From RYN-431 sp036388295 (GTDB lineage: Bacteria; Planctomycetota; Phycisphaerae; Tepidisphaerales; Tepidisphaeraceae): DNA of 31,421 bases. The stretch covers positions 1-31,421 of the forward strand of contig DASVSC010000014.1 of assembly GCA_036388295.1 (NCBI GenBank), in the 5' to 3' direction. Both the position numbers and the translations under genes were made by a program. Shown here one piece after another: positions 17,401-24,677 of the stretch. Below the pieces are notes generated by a model, which did no database searches, was not told the DNA's origin, and saw nothing but the letters and a program-made list of their open reading frames with translations. The first letter of the stretch is position 1. Each line of letters begins with the position of its first letter.

Positions 17401-17660
17401 GGCCGATCCTGATGACCACGCTGGCGCTCGTGGCGGGCATGCTGCCGCTGGCGATGGGCACCGGCCCCGGCGCGGAAGAGCGGCGGAATGTGGCGATCAT
17501 CGTCATCGGCGGGCAGACGCTGTCGCTGCTGATCACGCTGCTGGTCACGCCGGCGGCCTACACGCTGCTGGACGATTTATCGCAATGGCTGCGCCGCCGC
17601 CGGGAGGTCAAAATCGAACAGCCCGCGGCCGCGCCGGGCGGAGTGGCTTTAGGGAAATGA
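14460..17660 (+). CDS. RND multidrug efflux transporter, HAE-1/AcrB family
   Basis: This is a 1066-residue proton-driven inner-membrane pump, full length for the HAE-1 family. The N-terminus 'FIGAFVRRPVFASMI' begins TM1. Two large periplasmic loops (about 35-335 and 565-875) alternate with two bundles of helices (about 336-560 and 876-1045). The proton-relay pair Asp400-Asp401 is present in 'GIVIDDAIVVLEN', and the matching TM10 lysines Lys948/Lys949 occur in 'FGVVKKNSIL'. The sequence is nearer the MdtB/CzcA-like multidrug group than AcrB itself; its substrate cannot be told. The ATG lies 3 nt after the outer-membrane factor stop, with GGTGA spanning that stop as the likely ribosome site. 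The last 12 bp overlap the 3' end of the convergent DUF4056-like gene. Confidence 0.95.
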   Translation: MLAFIGAFVRRPVFASMIILAGIVVGAAAYTGLGVDRFPSVDLPTVSVRTSLPGAAPEEMETEVSEEIEQVVNTVDGIDELRSISAAGNSIVIATFSLDRDIESAAQDVRDKVATVISRLPEEADPPVISKFDNDSTPVVTFTLSGERSLRELTEIADKLVKVQLERSKGVGEVRIVGGALRTVNITLSSSRLNALGIPVTVVRDAIVRQNSEIPGGNLTGAAREASLRTLGRLNNAGDFLNIVLTTVNGKPVYLRDVADVEDAQAEQRSLSRLDGKPSVALDILRQSGANTIAVIEGVKAQAQALQDQLPPGVQLLVNRDQSSYIYAALHEINLHLVLGSVLACLVVLAFTRSWRSTVIAGVAIPASVITTFAMMAALDFTLNSVTMLALVLMVGIVIDDAIVVLENIFRYVEEKKMPPMEAAMKGTGEIATAVLATTLSLAVIFVPVSFMSSISGRFLYQFGITAAVSVMVSLAVSFILTPTLSARMLVGEAKRLEKKGGHGGSRGGFYGVIDRGYTFLLKLVMRGRWAAAVVAALIIASSIPLFLVVQKSYLPEGVDEAEFEVRVEAPLSLSFDAMNDVMLRVEADLMAMPEIRSILSKVGSGFIGGVNNGEIAVKLPPHEERVFGFGRLFKSLLKGDPGAAFRGNFSQSEVMDKITASLRKYRDLRIQARNFPGFNIGGGNFDVDLSISGPDLNEIARITEELTRRGLATGGFRNLNTTLRLDKPEVNVTIDRARAADLGVTPQDIGTALRLLVGGDEEVTRYRDPGTNENYDVRLRLAPEDRGSADQIPQLFLTGSNNQLVELRNIASVSAGLSAARVDRLDRVRDARVRGFLASGAALQTQINVLLAEAEKIGLPPGYNITVRGAGKEFERTYQEFGFAFALSIVFMYMILASQYEHLMHPLTILLSLPLCLPFALLSLYLFDQTLNLYSALGLLVLFGVVKKNSILQVDHMNQLRAHGMTRYDAVIEGNRDRLRPILMTTLALVAGMLPLAMGTGPGAEERRNVAIIVIGGQTLSLLITLLVTPAAYTLLDDLSQWLRRRREVKIEQPAAAPGGVALGK

Positions 17661-18758
17661 GCTGTCGTCGGTTCGCCGGGTCAGGGCCGTCGGCGACGGG
17701 TTCTGCCGGTCGACGGCGGACTGGATGTCATCGATCAGCCGCGGAATGTCGCGGTCCATATCGATCCACTCCGGCGTGCCCGGCAGGCGCTGGCGAATGG
17801 TGTCGGCCTCCCAGCACCGCAGTTCCAGTTCCACCCGGCAGAACGACCGAAACGACCGGCCGTTGACGTTGTCGAGCGTCGGCAGCGGGTAGCGCTGGCC
17901 CACGTCCCCCAGCGGCCCGCTCTCGGCCGGCACGAGTAGCGGCCGGATGTACCCTTCGGCTAGCCCGACGTGCACCTGCCGTTTCAGCGGCTGGCCGTCT
18001 TTCCACCACGATCCTTCGAGCGACATCACGATGCGATGCGTATCGTCCGGCTTCGTCGCGCCAAGCGAGGCGAGCGTGGCGCTGAGCGTCTCGGTCACGC
18101 TCGAATCGAAATCGCGCAGCGGGTCACGTTGCAGGTCCCGCAGCACCTTTCCCGCGACCGTGATGCCCACCCAGTGCGACATGGCGTCGTCGTAGCTGAA
18201 GGCCGACGCCTGTTCGCTGAAGATCGCGCCGGACTTATAGCCGTACCAGGTCTGCACTTCGTGCCAAGTCATCATGCCGTAGGTGATGTGCTGGGACAGC
18301 ACGATCGGCAGCAGGTCTTGGGCGTTGCTTTGATCCGCTTCGGAGCCGTTCGCCCAGTCGGGCGGGTAGGTGAAGGTCAGGTGGTAGGCGACCAAGTCCG
18401 GGCCTTCGAAGACCAAGCCCGGGCGCTTGTCCTTCAGGGCGTCGCGGATCTGGGCGTAGACGTAGTGGTTCCAGTCGATGGCTTTGCGGATGTGGGCCAC
18501 GTCGAGAAAGCCACCGCTGCGGGAGTACATGATGCCGCGATCGACTTCGGTCGGCGTGAACGGCAGGGCCACCAGCCGCTGGGATTGGTGCGGGCCGAGG
18601 TGTTGCGGGTCGGCGACGGCGTATAGCGTCAAAAAGCCGGGGTAGGGCAGCGAACCGACCCGCGGCCGCGGCCGACTCGGGCCGGTGCAGCCGGCCGAAA
18701 CGACAAAGAGGCTGAGCAGCAAAACGAAGGCTCGAAGCGGTAGACGGCAACAACTCAT
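17649..18758 (-). CDS. Putative lipoprotein, DUF4056-like
   Basis: This is a 369-residue protein of unknown function. The N-terminus is a lipoprotein signal (MSCCRLPLR, hydrophobic core, 'VVSAGC' with Cys24), so it should be anchored in a membrane. The 'RGIMYSRSGGFLDVAHIRKAIDW' segment (pattern G.MY...G..D..H.R...D) resembles the DUF4056 family as I recall it. The conserved-looking 'HITYGMMTWHEVQTWYGYK' suggests an enzyme-like centre with His and Glu, but no function is known to me. The ATG at 18758 was chosen because it gives a clean signal; an in-frame GTG at 18785, with AAAGAAG upstream, would add nine residues. The 3' end overlaps the RND pump gene by 12 bp on the opposite strand. Confidence 0.6.
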   Translation of the reverse strand: MSCCRLPLRAFVLLLSLFVVSAGCTGPSRPRPRVGSLPYPGFLTLYAVADPQHLGPHQSQRLVALPFTPTEVDRGIMYSRSGGFLDVAHIRKAIDWNHYVYAQIRDALKDKRPGLVFEGPDLVAYHLTFTYPPDWANGSEADQSNAQDLLPIVLSQHITYGMMTWHEVQTWYGYKSGAIFSEQASAFSYDDAMSHWVGITVAGKVLRDLQRDPLRDFDSSVTETLSATLASLGATKPDDTHRIVMSLEGSWWKDGQPLKRQVHVGLAEGYIRPLLVPAESGPLGDVGQRYPLPTLDNVNGRSFRSFCRVELELRCWEADTIRQRLPGTPEWIDMDRDIPRLIDDIQSAVDRQNPSPTALTRRTDDSSFP

Positions 18759-18807
18759 GGTCGAGTCGAGCGTAGGCGACCGCACGGCTTCTTTCGCCTA
18801 AGTTCTG

Positions 18808-18837
18808 ATTCATTCAAAGTTTGCCACGCGAATGAAT
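18808..18837. promoter_or_regulatory. Inverted repeat ATTCATTC-N14-GAATGAAT in the divergent DUF4056/GH74 gap
   Basis: Perfect 8-bp arms lie at 18808-18815 and 18830-18837, between the divergent DUF4056-like gene and the GH74 gene. The spacing (22 bp centre to centre, two helical turns) suits a dimeric regulator. The remaining 285 bp of this gap (18759-19043) holds no convincing gene. It contains an AACTGACCGG word at 18886-18895 that matches one side of the efflux operator, and an AT-richer stretch near 18905-18940 that may hold the GH74 promoter. Confidence 0.35.
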
Positions 18838-19043
18838 AGGTCGCTTCCGTCTGGAATGTTGTCCGGCTGTGACCGAATGTGATGAAACTGACCGGACTTT
18901 TCGGAAATCTTTCGACACATTATGAAAAACGGTTTACTCTCTCTTGCCGCAGTGGGCACGGAATTGCGTGCCGCGGAGTACTGCCGGCAGACGTTCGCAG
19001 GTTACGAATCAGTCGACTCAACCCGAATCCGAAGGCGATCCTT

Positions 19044-22000
19044 ATGGTCTCGCGTACCCGTTCGTTTCAGCTACATCAAGCGGTTTCTACTGTTCGTGTG
19101 ACCGCAGAGGCGCTGGAGGGACGTACCCATTTCGCCGCCCAGCCGTACGACTGGAACAGCGTCACGATCAAGGCCAACGGGTTTATCAACGGCGTCGTGT
19201 ACAACCCGGCCGCCGCCAATACGTTCTTCGCCCACACCGACATGGGCGGCGCCTACCGCTGGGACCAGGCGACCGCCAAATGGGCGTCGATGACCGACTG
19301 GGCCAAATACAACGATAATTCGGTCAAGCAGATGGGCGTGGAAACGCTCGCCGTCGACCCGACGGACGCGGGCCGCGTTTACATGAGCGTCGGCACGTAC
19401 ATGAGTTCGGCCGCCATCATGCGCAGCAGCGACGGCGGACGCACCTGGGCCCGCACCAACGTCTCGGGCATCAACGCCAACGGCAACGGCAACGCGCGCA
19501 GTGCCGGCCAACGCATGATGGTCGACCCGAACAGCCCGAACATCCTGTTCTACGGCACGCGCGACGACGGGCTCTGGAAGAGCACCAACAGCGGCGCGAA
19601 TTGGGCCCGCGTCACCGCGTTTCCGACGATCGGCCTCGACAGCGGCTTTTCCGCCGACGCCGGCATTCTGTTCGTCCAGCCGGACAAGACCAGCGCCGCG
19701 CCCGGCGTCGCCACGCAGGTGTGGTACGCCGGCGTCCTCGACCCGACCGCCGGCGTGCCGCGCATCTACCGCACGCTCGACGGCGGCGCGAGCTGGGCCG
19801 CCCTTCCCGGCGGCCAGCCGACCACGGCCAACCTGTTCCCGCAGCGCATGGCGCTGACGCCCGACGGCTCGGCGATGTACATCACCTACAGCTCGTCCAC
19901 CGAATACGGCGGCCCGTACGGCCTGACCGCCGGGCGGGTCTATAAGATAACCAACCTCAAATCGGCGACGCCGACGTGGACCAACGTCACGCCGGACAGC
20001 CCGTACGGGTTCACCGCGATCACACTGGACCCGACCAACCCCAACACTGTCTACGCCGGCGAAATGGGCAACTACAATCCGGCCGACCGCATCTGGCGCA
20101 GCACCAACGGCGGCTCGACGTGGACGGCCCTGTCCCCCAATGGCAATCGCGACGACAGCTCCGCCCCGTACACCACGGCGGCGCGGGTCCACTGGCTCGG
20201 CGACCTGCAGATCGACCCGCTGAACAATAACGTGGCGATGTTCACCACCGGGTACGGCATTTACCGCACCACCAACCTGACGGCCAGCAACCCGCGCTGG
20301 ACGTTCTTCAACGAAGGCCTCGAGCAAAGCGCCGTCACCGAACTGGCCAGTCCGAACGACGGCTCGGTCAACCTGATCAGCTCCATCGGCGACCGCGACG
20401 GCTTCCGGCACACAGACTTCACCCAAAGCCCGTCCGCCGGCGTCCTCGGCCGGGCGAACAACCTGACGATGGGCACGAACACCGACATCGATGTGGCCTT
20501 CAATGACAGCCGCTACGTCGTCCGCGTCGGCAACACCAATCGCATGGCCCAATACTCGCTCGACAACGGCGTCAACTGGGCCTACTTCGGCACCGTACCC
20601 GCCGGCGCGACCGGCGGCGGCGAAATCGCCATTTCCGCCGACGGCACCCGCGCGGTCTGGGACCCGGCCGGCGAAGCGTCCCTGTTTTACAGCGTGCGGA
20701 ACGGGTCGACCTGGAGCGCGTGGGCCCCGTCCGTCGCAGACGTCGGCGACATCAATAGCGCCATCCTCGTCGCAGATTTAGTCGAACCGATGACGCTCTA
20801 CGCCTACGCCGGCTCAGAAGTTTGGCGCAGCAGCAACGGCGGCGCGACGTTCAACCGCATGACCGCGCGGGCCGGCACGGTGAACGCCACCAGCGTCCGC
20901 GCCGCCCCCGGCGCCAAAGGCCAACTCTACGCCAGCTCCTACAACGACGGCCTGTGGCAATCGTCCGACGGCGGGGCGACCTGGGCCCGCGTGAACGCCG
21001 CGCAGGTGAACGCCGGTTACCAGGTGGCCGTCGGCGCGCCCGCGCCCGGCAGTTCGGTCGCCAGCCTGTATGTCACCGGCGTGGTCGGCGGCGTGGTCGG
21101 CTTCTTCCGCTCCGACGACCGCGGCGCGACCTGGACGCAGATCAACGACGACGCCCACCAGTACGGCAACCTCAGCACCATCCAGGCCGACCCGCGCGTG
21201 TACGGCCGGCTTTACCTTGGCACCAACGGCCGCGGCATTCTCTTCGGCGACATCGCTGGCGGCCCGCCCGCCGTGCCCGCCGCCGCGTCGCTGGCGAGTG
21301 TGGCCAACGTCACCGGCCGCTCCGTCACACTGCGGTGGACCGACAACGCCACGACCGAAACCGGCTTCGTCGTCCAGCGCAGCACCGACGGCGTGAACTG
21401 GACACAGGTGGCCACGCCGGCCGCCGACGCGACCAGCGTCAAGCTGACCGGCTTGTCGCCGCTGACGAAGTATTACTTCCGCGTCCGCGCGGCGAACGAC
21501 GTCGGCGGGTCGGCGTTCACGAACGTCGCCATCGCCCAAACCACGGCCGCGCCGACGCCGGCGACGATCCGGTCCTTCAACGTCAACGACGGCGCGACGC
21601 AGCGCTCGCGCGTCACTGGCGCCAGCATCGCCTTCACCACGCCAGTCACGCTGGCCGCCGACGCGATCTCACTGTTGCGCCGCCGCGACAGCGCGGTGTT
21701 CGCCGTGACGGCGTTGAACCCGTCCGGCGACCGCATGACGTACGTCCTGAAGTTCGCCGCCGCGGCCACCGAAAGCGGCTCGCTGTTCGACGGCATCTAC
21801 GACCTCAAGGTCACGGCCGCCGGCGTGGTCGACGACGCCGACCAGCCGCTCGACGGCGGCGACCGATCGTACGAGTTCTACCGTCTGTTCGGCGACATCG
21901 ACGGCAACCGCCAGGTCAACTTCAACGACTTCCTGCCGTTCCAGACGTCCTTCAACCGGACCAGCACGTCGCCCGGCTTCGTGGCCGGCTTCGATTCCAA

Positions 22001-22067
22001 CGCCGACGAGCGAATCGACTTCACCGACTTCCTCGCCTTCCAGACGCGTTTCGGTCGGCGAATATAA
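19044..22067 (+). CDS. GH74 xyloglucanase-like protein with FN3 and dockerin-like C-terminus
   Basis: This is a 1007-residue extracellular protein, probably an endo-xyloglucanase. The N-terminus carries 'EALEGRTHFAA' (23-33), the LEPR/LEGR-type motif common on planctomycete surface proteins, instead of a classical signal peptide. The catalytic region (about 35-735) is a tandem seven-bladed propeller with at least seven Asp-box turns (SSDGGRTW, STNSGANW, TLDGGASW, STNGGSTW, SSNGGATF, SSDGGATW, SDDRGATW). Expected catalytic aspartates are Asp66 in 'AHTDMGGAYRW' and Asp450 or Asp452 in 'IGDRDGFRHTDF'. An FN3 domain (about 741-833) and a beta domain (about 836-945) follow. Two dockerin-like calcium repeats end the protein, beginning near Asp951 ('DIDGNRQVNFND') and Asp984 ('DSNADERIDFTD'). 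The ATG at 19044 has GAAGG 8 nt upstream; the longer frame from 18879 lacks signal-like or conserved sequence. Confidence 0.88.
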   Translation: MVSRTRSFQLHQAVSTVRVTAEALEGRTHFAAQPYDWNSVTIKANGFINGVVYNPAAANTFFAHTDMGGAYRWDQATAKWASMTDWAKYNDNSVKQMGVETLAVDPTDAGRVYMSVGTYMSSAAIMRSSDGGRTWARTNVSGINANGNGNARSAGQRMMVDPNSPNILFYGTRDDGLWKSTNSGANWARVTAFPTIGLDSGFSADAGILFVQPDKTSAAPGVATQVWYAGVLDPTAGVPRIYRTLDGGASWAALPGGQPTTANLFPQRMALTPDGSAMYITYSSSTEYGGPYGLTAGRVYKITNLKSATPTWTNVTPDSPYGFTAITLDPTNPNTVYAGEMGNYNPADRIWRSTNGGSTWTALSPNGNRDDSSAPYTTAARVHWLGDLQIDPLNNNVAMFTTGYGIYRTTNLTASNPRWTFFNEGLEQSAVTELASPNDGSVNLISSIGDRDGFRHTDFTQSPSAGVLGRANNLTMGTNTDIDVAFNDSRYVVRVGNTNRMAQYSLDNGVNWAYFGTVPAGATGGGEIAISADGTRAVWDPAGEASLFYSVRNGSTWSAWAPSVADVGDINSAILVADLVEPMTLYAYAGSEVWRSSNGGATFNRMTARAGTVNATSVRAAPGAKGQLYASSYNDGLWQSSDGGATWARVNAAQVNAGYQVAVGAPAPGSSVASLYVTGVVGGVVGFFRSDDRGATWTQINDDAHQYGNLSTIQADPRVYGRLYLGTNGRGILFGDIAGGPPAVPAAASLASVANVTGRSVTLRWTDNATTETGFVVQRSTDGVNWTQVATPAADATSVKLTGLSPLTKYYFRVRAANDVGGSAFTNVAIAQTTAAPTPATIRSFNVNDGATQRSRVTGASIAFTTPVTLAADAISLLRRRDSAVFAVTALNPSGDRMTYVLKFAAAATESGSLFDGIYDLKVTAAGVVDDADQPLDGGDRSYEFYRLFGDIDGNRQVNFNDFLPFQTSFNRTSTSPGFVAGFDSNADERIDFTDFLAFQTRFGRRI

Positions 22068-22100
22068 GAGTCACCACCCTTCGTCGTGGAGCGACGACTC

Positions 22101-22250
22101 TGGTCCCCTCTCCCGGTATGGCCGGGAGAGGGTTAGGGTGAGGGCCGGCGACGGAAGACTTGATCGAAGCGAACACCGGCTGACGTTCGAACGTGCCCAG
22201 TCTCGGCCCTCACCCCAGCCCTCTCCCGGCCATACCGGGAGAGGGAGCCA
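22101..22250. repeat. Paired inverted REP-like repeat between convergent GH74 and Gfo/Idh genes
   Basis: A 46-bp unit at 22101-22146 recurs in inverted orientation at 22205-22250 with 42 of 46 bases matching, separated by 58 bp. Each unit is itself palindromic (CCCTCTCCCGG...CCGGGAGAGGG) and ends in a (T)AGGGTGAGGG tail. The 'ccctctcccgg...gggagagggttagggtgaggg' type is familiar to me as a high-copy intergenic repeat in many environmental genomes. It fills most of the 224-bp gap between two convergent stops, so it may end transcription from both sides. No open frame of its own is evident. Confidence 0.85.
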
Positions 22251-22291
22251 GAGGCCGCCAGGTGAAGACGCGCGACGCTTAATACAAGGCA

Positions 22292-23320
22292 CTACAACGC
22301 TTGCGGCGCGCCGCCTTGGCGCGACGATTCCGCCGCGGCCAGCACCAGGCGCAGCCCTTCTACGCCGTCATCGATGCCCGACCGAAGCGGGGCGTCGTTG
22401 CGGATCGCGTCGATGAAGTTCGACACCAGTTCGTCGTAGCTGTTGGACGAACTCGCCACGTCTTCGCGTGGCACCGGGCCGTCGGCTTCCGTGAACTCTT
22501 CGGACACGCGCCCGCCGTGGTGAACGAACGTGGCGTGGTCCGGGTCCTGAAAGGTGGCGATCACGTTCTCGCACAGCACGGTGAAGTTGACCGAGCCGCT
22601 TTTGGGTTCGGCGCAGTTGGCCGCGCAGAGGCTGGCGATCGCGCCGTTGCGGAAGCGGATGGTGCTGGCGCTGACGTCGTCGACGCGGTAATCGGAAAAC
22701 CGCTGATGCGCCAGCTTGTCGGCAAAGGCCGTGATCACGTCGGCGGGGCCGAGGAAATAGCGGGCCAAATCGTACAGGTGAATCGACTGTTCGATCAGCT
22801 GGCCGCCGCCCATGTTCGGGTCGCGCCACCATTTCGGGAACAGGGCGTTGACGAAGAACCGCCCCTGCATCATCAGCGGTCGGCCGGCGGAGCCGTCGGT
22901 CAGCATCTGCTTGAGCTTGCGCGCGGGCGTCGAATGCCGCATGTGATGGCCGATCTGGCACTTCACGTTTGCGGCCCGCACGGCGGCGGCGATCGACGCG
23001 GCGCGGGCGTTCGACAGGGCGATCGGCTTTTCCAGCATCAGGTGAATGCCCGCCGTAGCCGCCGCTTCCGCCTGCCCGGTATGAGCCCCCGGCGGAACGC
23101 AGACGAACAGCGCGTCAATCGCCGATTGGCCCAGCATGGTCCCGAAATCGGCGTAGCACTTGGCCGTTCCCTGCGTGTACTTCGCGTTGAACGCCTCGGC
23201 CTTTTCGACATGGTGATTGCACAACGCGGTGATCCGCACGTCCGGCATCGAGGCCAGCGCCTTCGCGTACACACTGGCGATCCAGCCGGTGCCCAGGAAT
23301 CCGATTCGAATGGTTTTCAT
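22292..23320 (-). CDS. Gfo/Idh/MocA family NAD(P)-dependent oxidoreductase
   Basis: This is a 342-residue sugar- or inositol-type dehydrogenase. The N-terminal Rossmann domain begins at once, with 'IGFLGTGWIAS' (residues 6-16) as the dinucleotide-binding glycine motif. The family Glu-Lys-Pro motif is at 97-99 ('EKPIAL'), with Lys98 the expected catalytic lysine. The second-domain 'IEQSIHLYDLARYFLG' supplies His181 and Asp184. The C-terminal part is the usual open-faced beta sheet. The ATG at 23320 was preferred to an upstream extension of 40 residues because GAGGA lies 4 nt before it and the Rossmann strand starts right after. The substrate is unknown; in planctomycetes these enzymes are numerous and often handle plant-derived sugars or uronates. 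It is divergent from serB. Confidence 0.9.
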   Translation of the reverse strand: MKTIRIGFLGTGWIASVYAKALASMPDVRITALCNHHVEKAEAFNAKYTQGTAKCYADFGTMLGQSAIDALFVCVPPGAHTGQAEAAATAGIHLMLEKPIALSNARAASIAAAVRAANVKCQIGHHMRHSTPARKLKQMLTDGSAGRPLMMQGRFFVNALFPKWWRDPNMGGGQLIEQSIHLYDLARYFLGPADVITAFADKLAHQRFSDYRVDDVSASTIRFRNGAIASLCAANCAEPKSGSVNFTVLCENVIATFQDPDHATFVHHGGRVSEEFTEADGPVPREDVASSSNSYDELVSNFIDAIRNDAPLRSGIDDGVEGLRLVLAAAESSRQGGAPQAL

Positions 23321-23324
23321 CTGT

Positions 23325-23329
23325 TCCTC
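23325..23329 (-). promoter_or_regulatory. Ribosome binding site that decides the Gfo/Idh start
   Basis: On the minus strand GAGGA lies 4 nt before the ATG at 23320. The longer frame reaching 23440 has no ribosome site and adds sequence unlike the family. Confidence 0.6.
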
Positions 23330-23420
23330 GTTTGATTCATTCGGCCAAGAAGAACCTATCGAAACTCGTCTCGGAACGCGACATTCGTCAGCGTCGTCCC
23401 AGCCCGTAAGATGCTGGCCG

Positions 23421-24653
23421 ATGCAGACCAGCGACGACATTCTGTTGCTTCACTTCACTGGCGACGACCGCCCCGGCCTGACGAGCAGCCTGACCGGCAT
23501 TCTGGCGCAGCACGCGGTGACGGTGCTGGACGTGAACCAGTCGGTGATCCACCGCACGCTGCTGTTGGGCATGCTCGTGCGAATCCCGCAGGCCGAAGGG
23601 TCGACGGCATTATTAAAAGACCTGCTCTTCACCGCGCACCACAGCGGCCTGCAACTGCGGATGACGCCGATCAACGCTGCCAGCTACGACGGGTGGGTCG
23701 CCCAGGAAGGGCTGCCGCGCTTTATTCTGACACTGCTCGCCCGGCAGTTAACCGCCGCGCAGATCGCGGCCGTTTCATCGCTCGTGGCGGCGCAAGGGCT
23801 GAACATCGACACCATCACGCGTTTGTCCGGCCGCCTGCCGCGCGTCGACGACGGACGCCAGCGCCGTGCGTGCGTCGAGTTTTCCGTCCGCGGCCGCCCG
23901 AACGATGAGAACGCCCTGCGTTCAGGTCTGCTCGACATCACGCAGCGCGAGCCGGTCGATCTGGCCTGGCAGCGCGACACGGTTTACCGCCGCATGCGCC
24001 GGCTGGTCGCGTTCGACATGGACTCGACGCTGATCCGTCACGAGGTGATCGACGAACTGGCCCGTGAGGCCGGCGTTGGCGAGCAGGTGAGCCGGATTAC
24101 GGAAAGCGCGATGCGCGGCGAAGTCGATTTCGACGAGTCGCTCACCCGCCGCGTCGCGCTGCTCAAGGGCCTGGACGAAAGCGTGATGCGCCACGTGGCC
24201 GACCGGCTGCAACTGACGGAAGGGGCCGAACTGCTGGTGGGCGCGCTGAAGCGGTTCGGCTTCAAGACCGCCGTCTTGTCCGGCGGTTTCGAATACTTCG
24301 GCCGCATGCTGCAGACGCGCCTGGGCCTGGACTTCGTCTACGCCAACAACCTGGAGATCGAGAACGGCAAGCTCACCGGCCGCGTGCGCGGGCCGATCGT
24401 CAACGCCCGGCGTAAGGCGGATTTGCTCACCGAGATTGCCGCGCGCGAGAACATTTCATTGCAGCAGACGATCGCGGTCGGCGACGGTGCGAACGATCTG
24501 CCGATGCTGGCGGCGGCGGGACTGGGCATCGCGTTCCACGCCAAGCCGCTCGTCGCCGCGTCGGCCGAGCACCAGATCAGCCGGCTGGGCCTGGACGGCA
24601 TCCTCTACCTGATCGGCGTGCGCGACCGGGATTTGCTGGACGATGCGACGTGA
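23421..24653 (+). CDS. serB: Phosphoserine phosphatase SerB with N-terminal ACT domains
   Basis: This 410-residue cytoplasmic enzyme catalyses the last step of serine synthesis, phosphoserine to serine plus phosphate. Two ACT-like domains precede the catalytic part: about 6-80 ('LLHFTGDDRPGLTSSLTGIL') and about 98-175. This resembles mycobacterial SerB2, where ACT domains sense serine. The HAD phosphatase begins near 193 with 'FDMDST', the nucleophile Asp199 and acid/base Asp201. 'VLSGGFEYF' gives motif II Ser, 'NARRKADLL' the motif III Lys, and 'GDGANDLPML' motif IV with Asp355 and Asp359. The ATG at 23421 gives the start of the first ACT strand; the frame open to 23217 runs across the divergent Gfo/Idh gene and is not coding. 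No other serine-pathway gene is present, so it is a stand-alone gene. Confidence 0.94.
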   Translation: MQTSDDILLLHFTGDDRPGLTSSLTGILAQHAVTVLDVNQSVIHRTLLLGMLVRIPQAEGSTALLKDLLFTAHHSGLQLRMTPINAASYDGWVAQEGLPRFILTLLARQLTAAQIAAVSSLVAAQGLNIDTITRLSGRLPRVDDGRQRRACVEFSVRGRPNDENALRSGLLDITQREPVDLAWQRDTVYRRMRRLVAFDMDSTLIRHEVIDELAREAGVGEQVSRITESAMRGEVDFDESLTRRVALLKGLDESVMRHVADRLQLTEGAELLVGALKRFGFKTAVLSGGFEYFGRMLQTRLGLDFVYANNLEIENGKLTGRVRGPIVNARRKADLLTEIAARENISLQQTIAVGDGANDLPMLAAAGLGIAFHAKPLVAASAEHQISRLGLDGILYLIGVRDRDLLDDAT

Positions 24654-24677
24654 CCCGGCTCACGCGAAAACTGCTTC

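Noticed and set aside
18879..19043. N-terminal extension of GH74
   Set aside because: The 55 extra residues look neither like a signal peptide nor like the family. GAAGG before ATG 19044 and the LEGR motif soon after it favour the shorter form.
19071..20552. 493-codon minus-strand frame opposite GH74
   Set aside because: It is a GC-bias shadow of the GH74 propeller with compositionally skewed translation and no motif.
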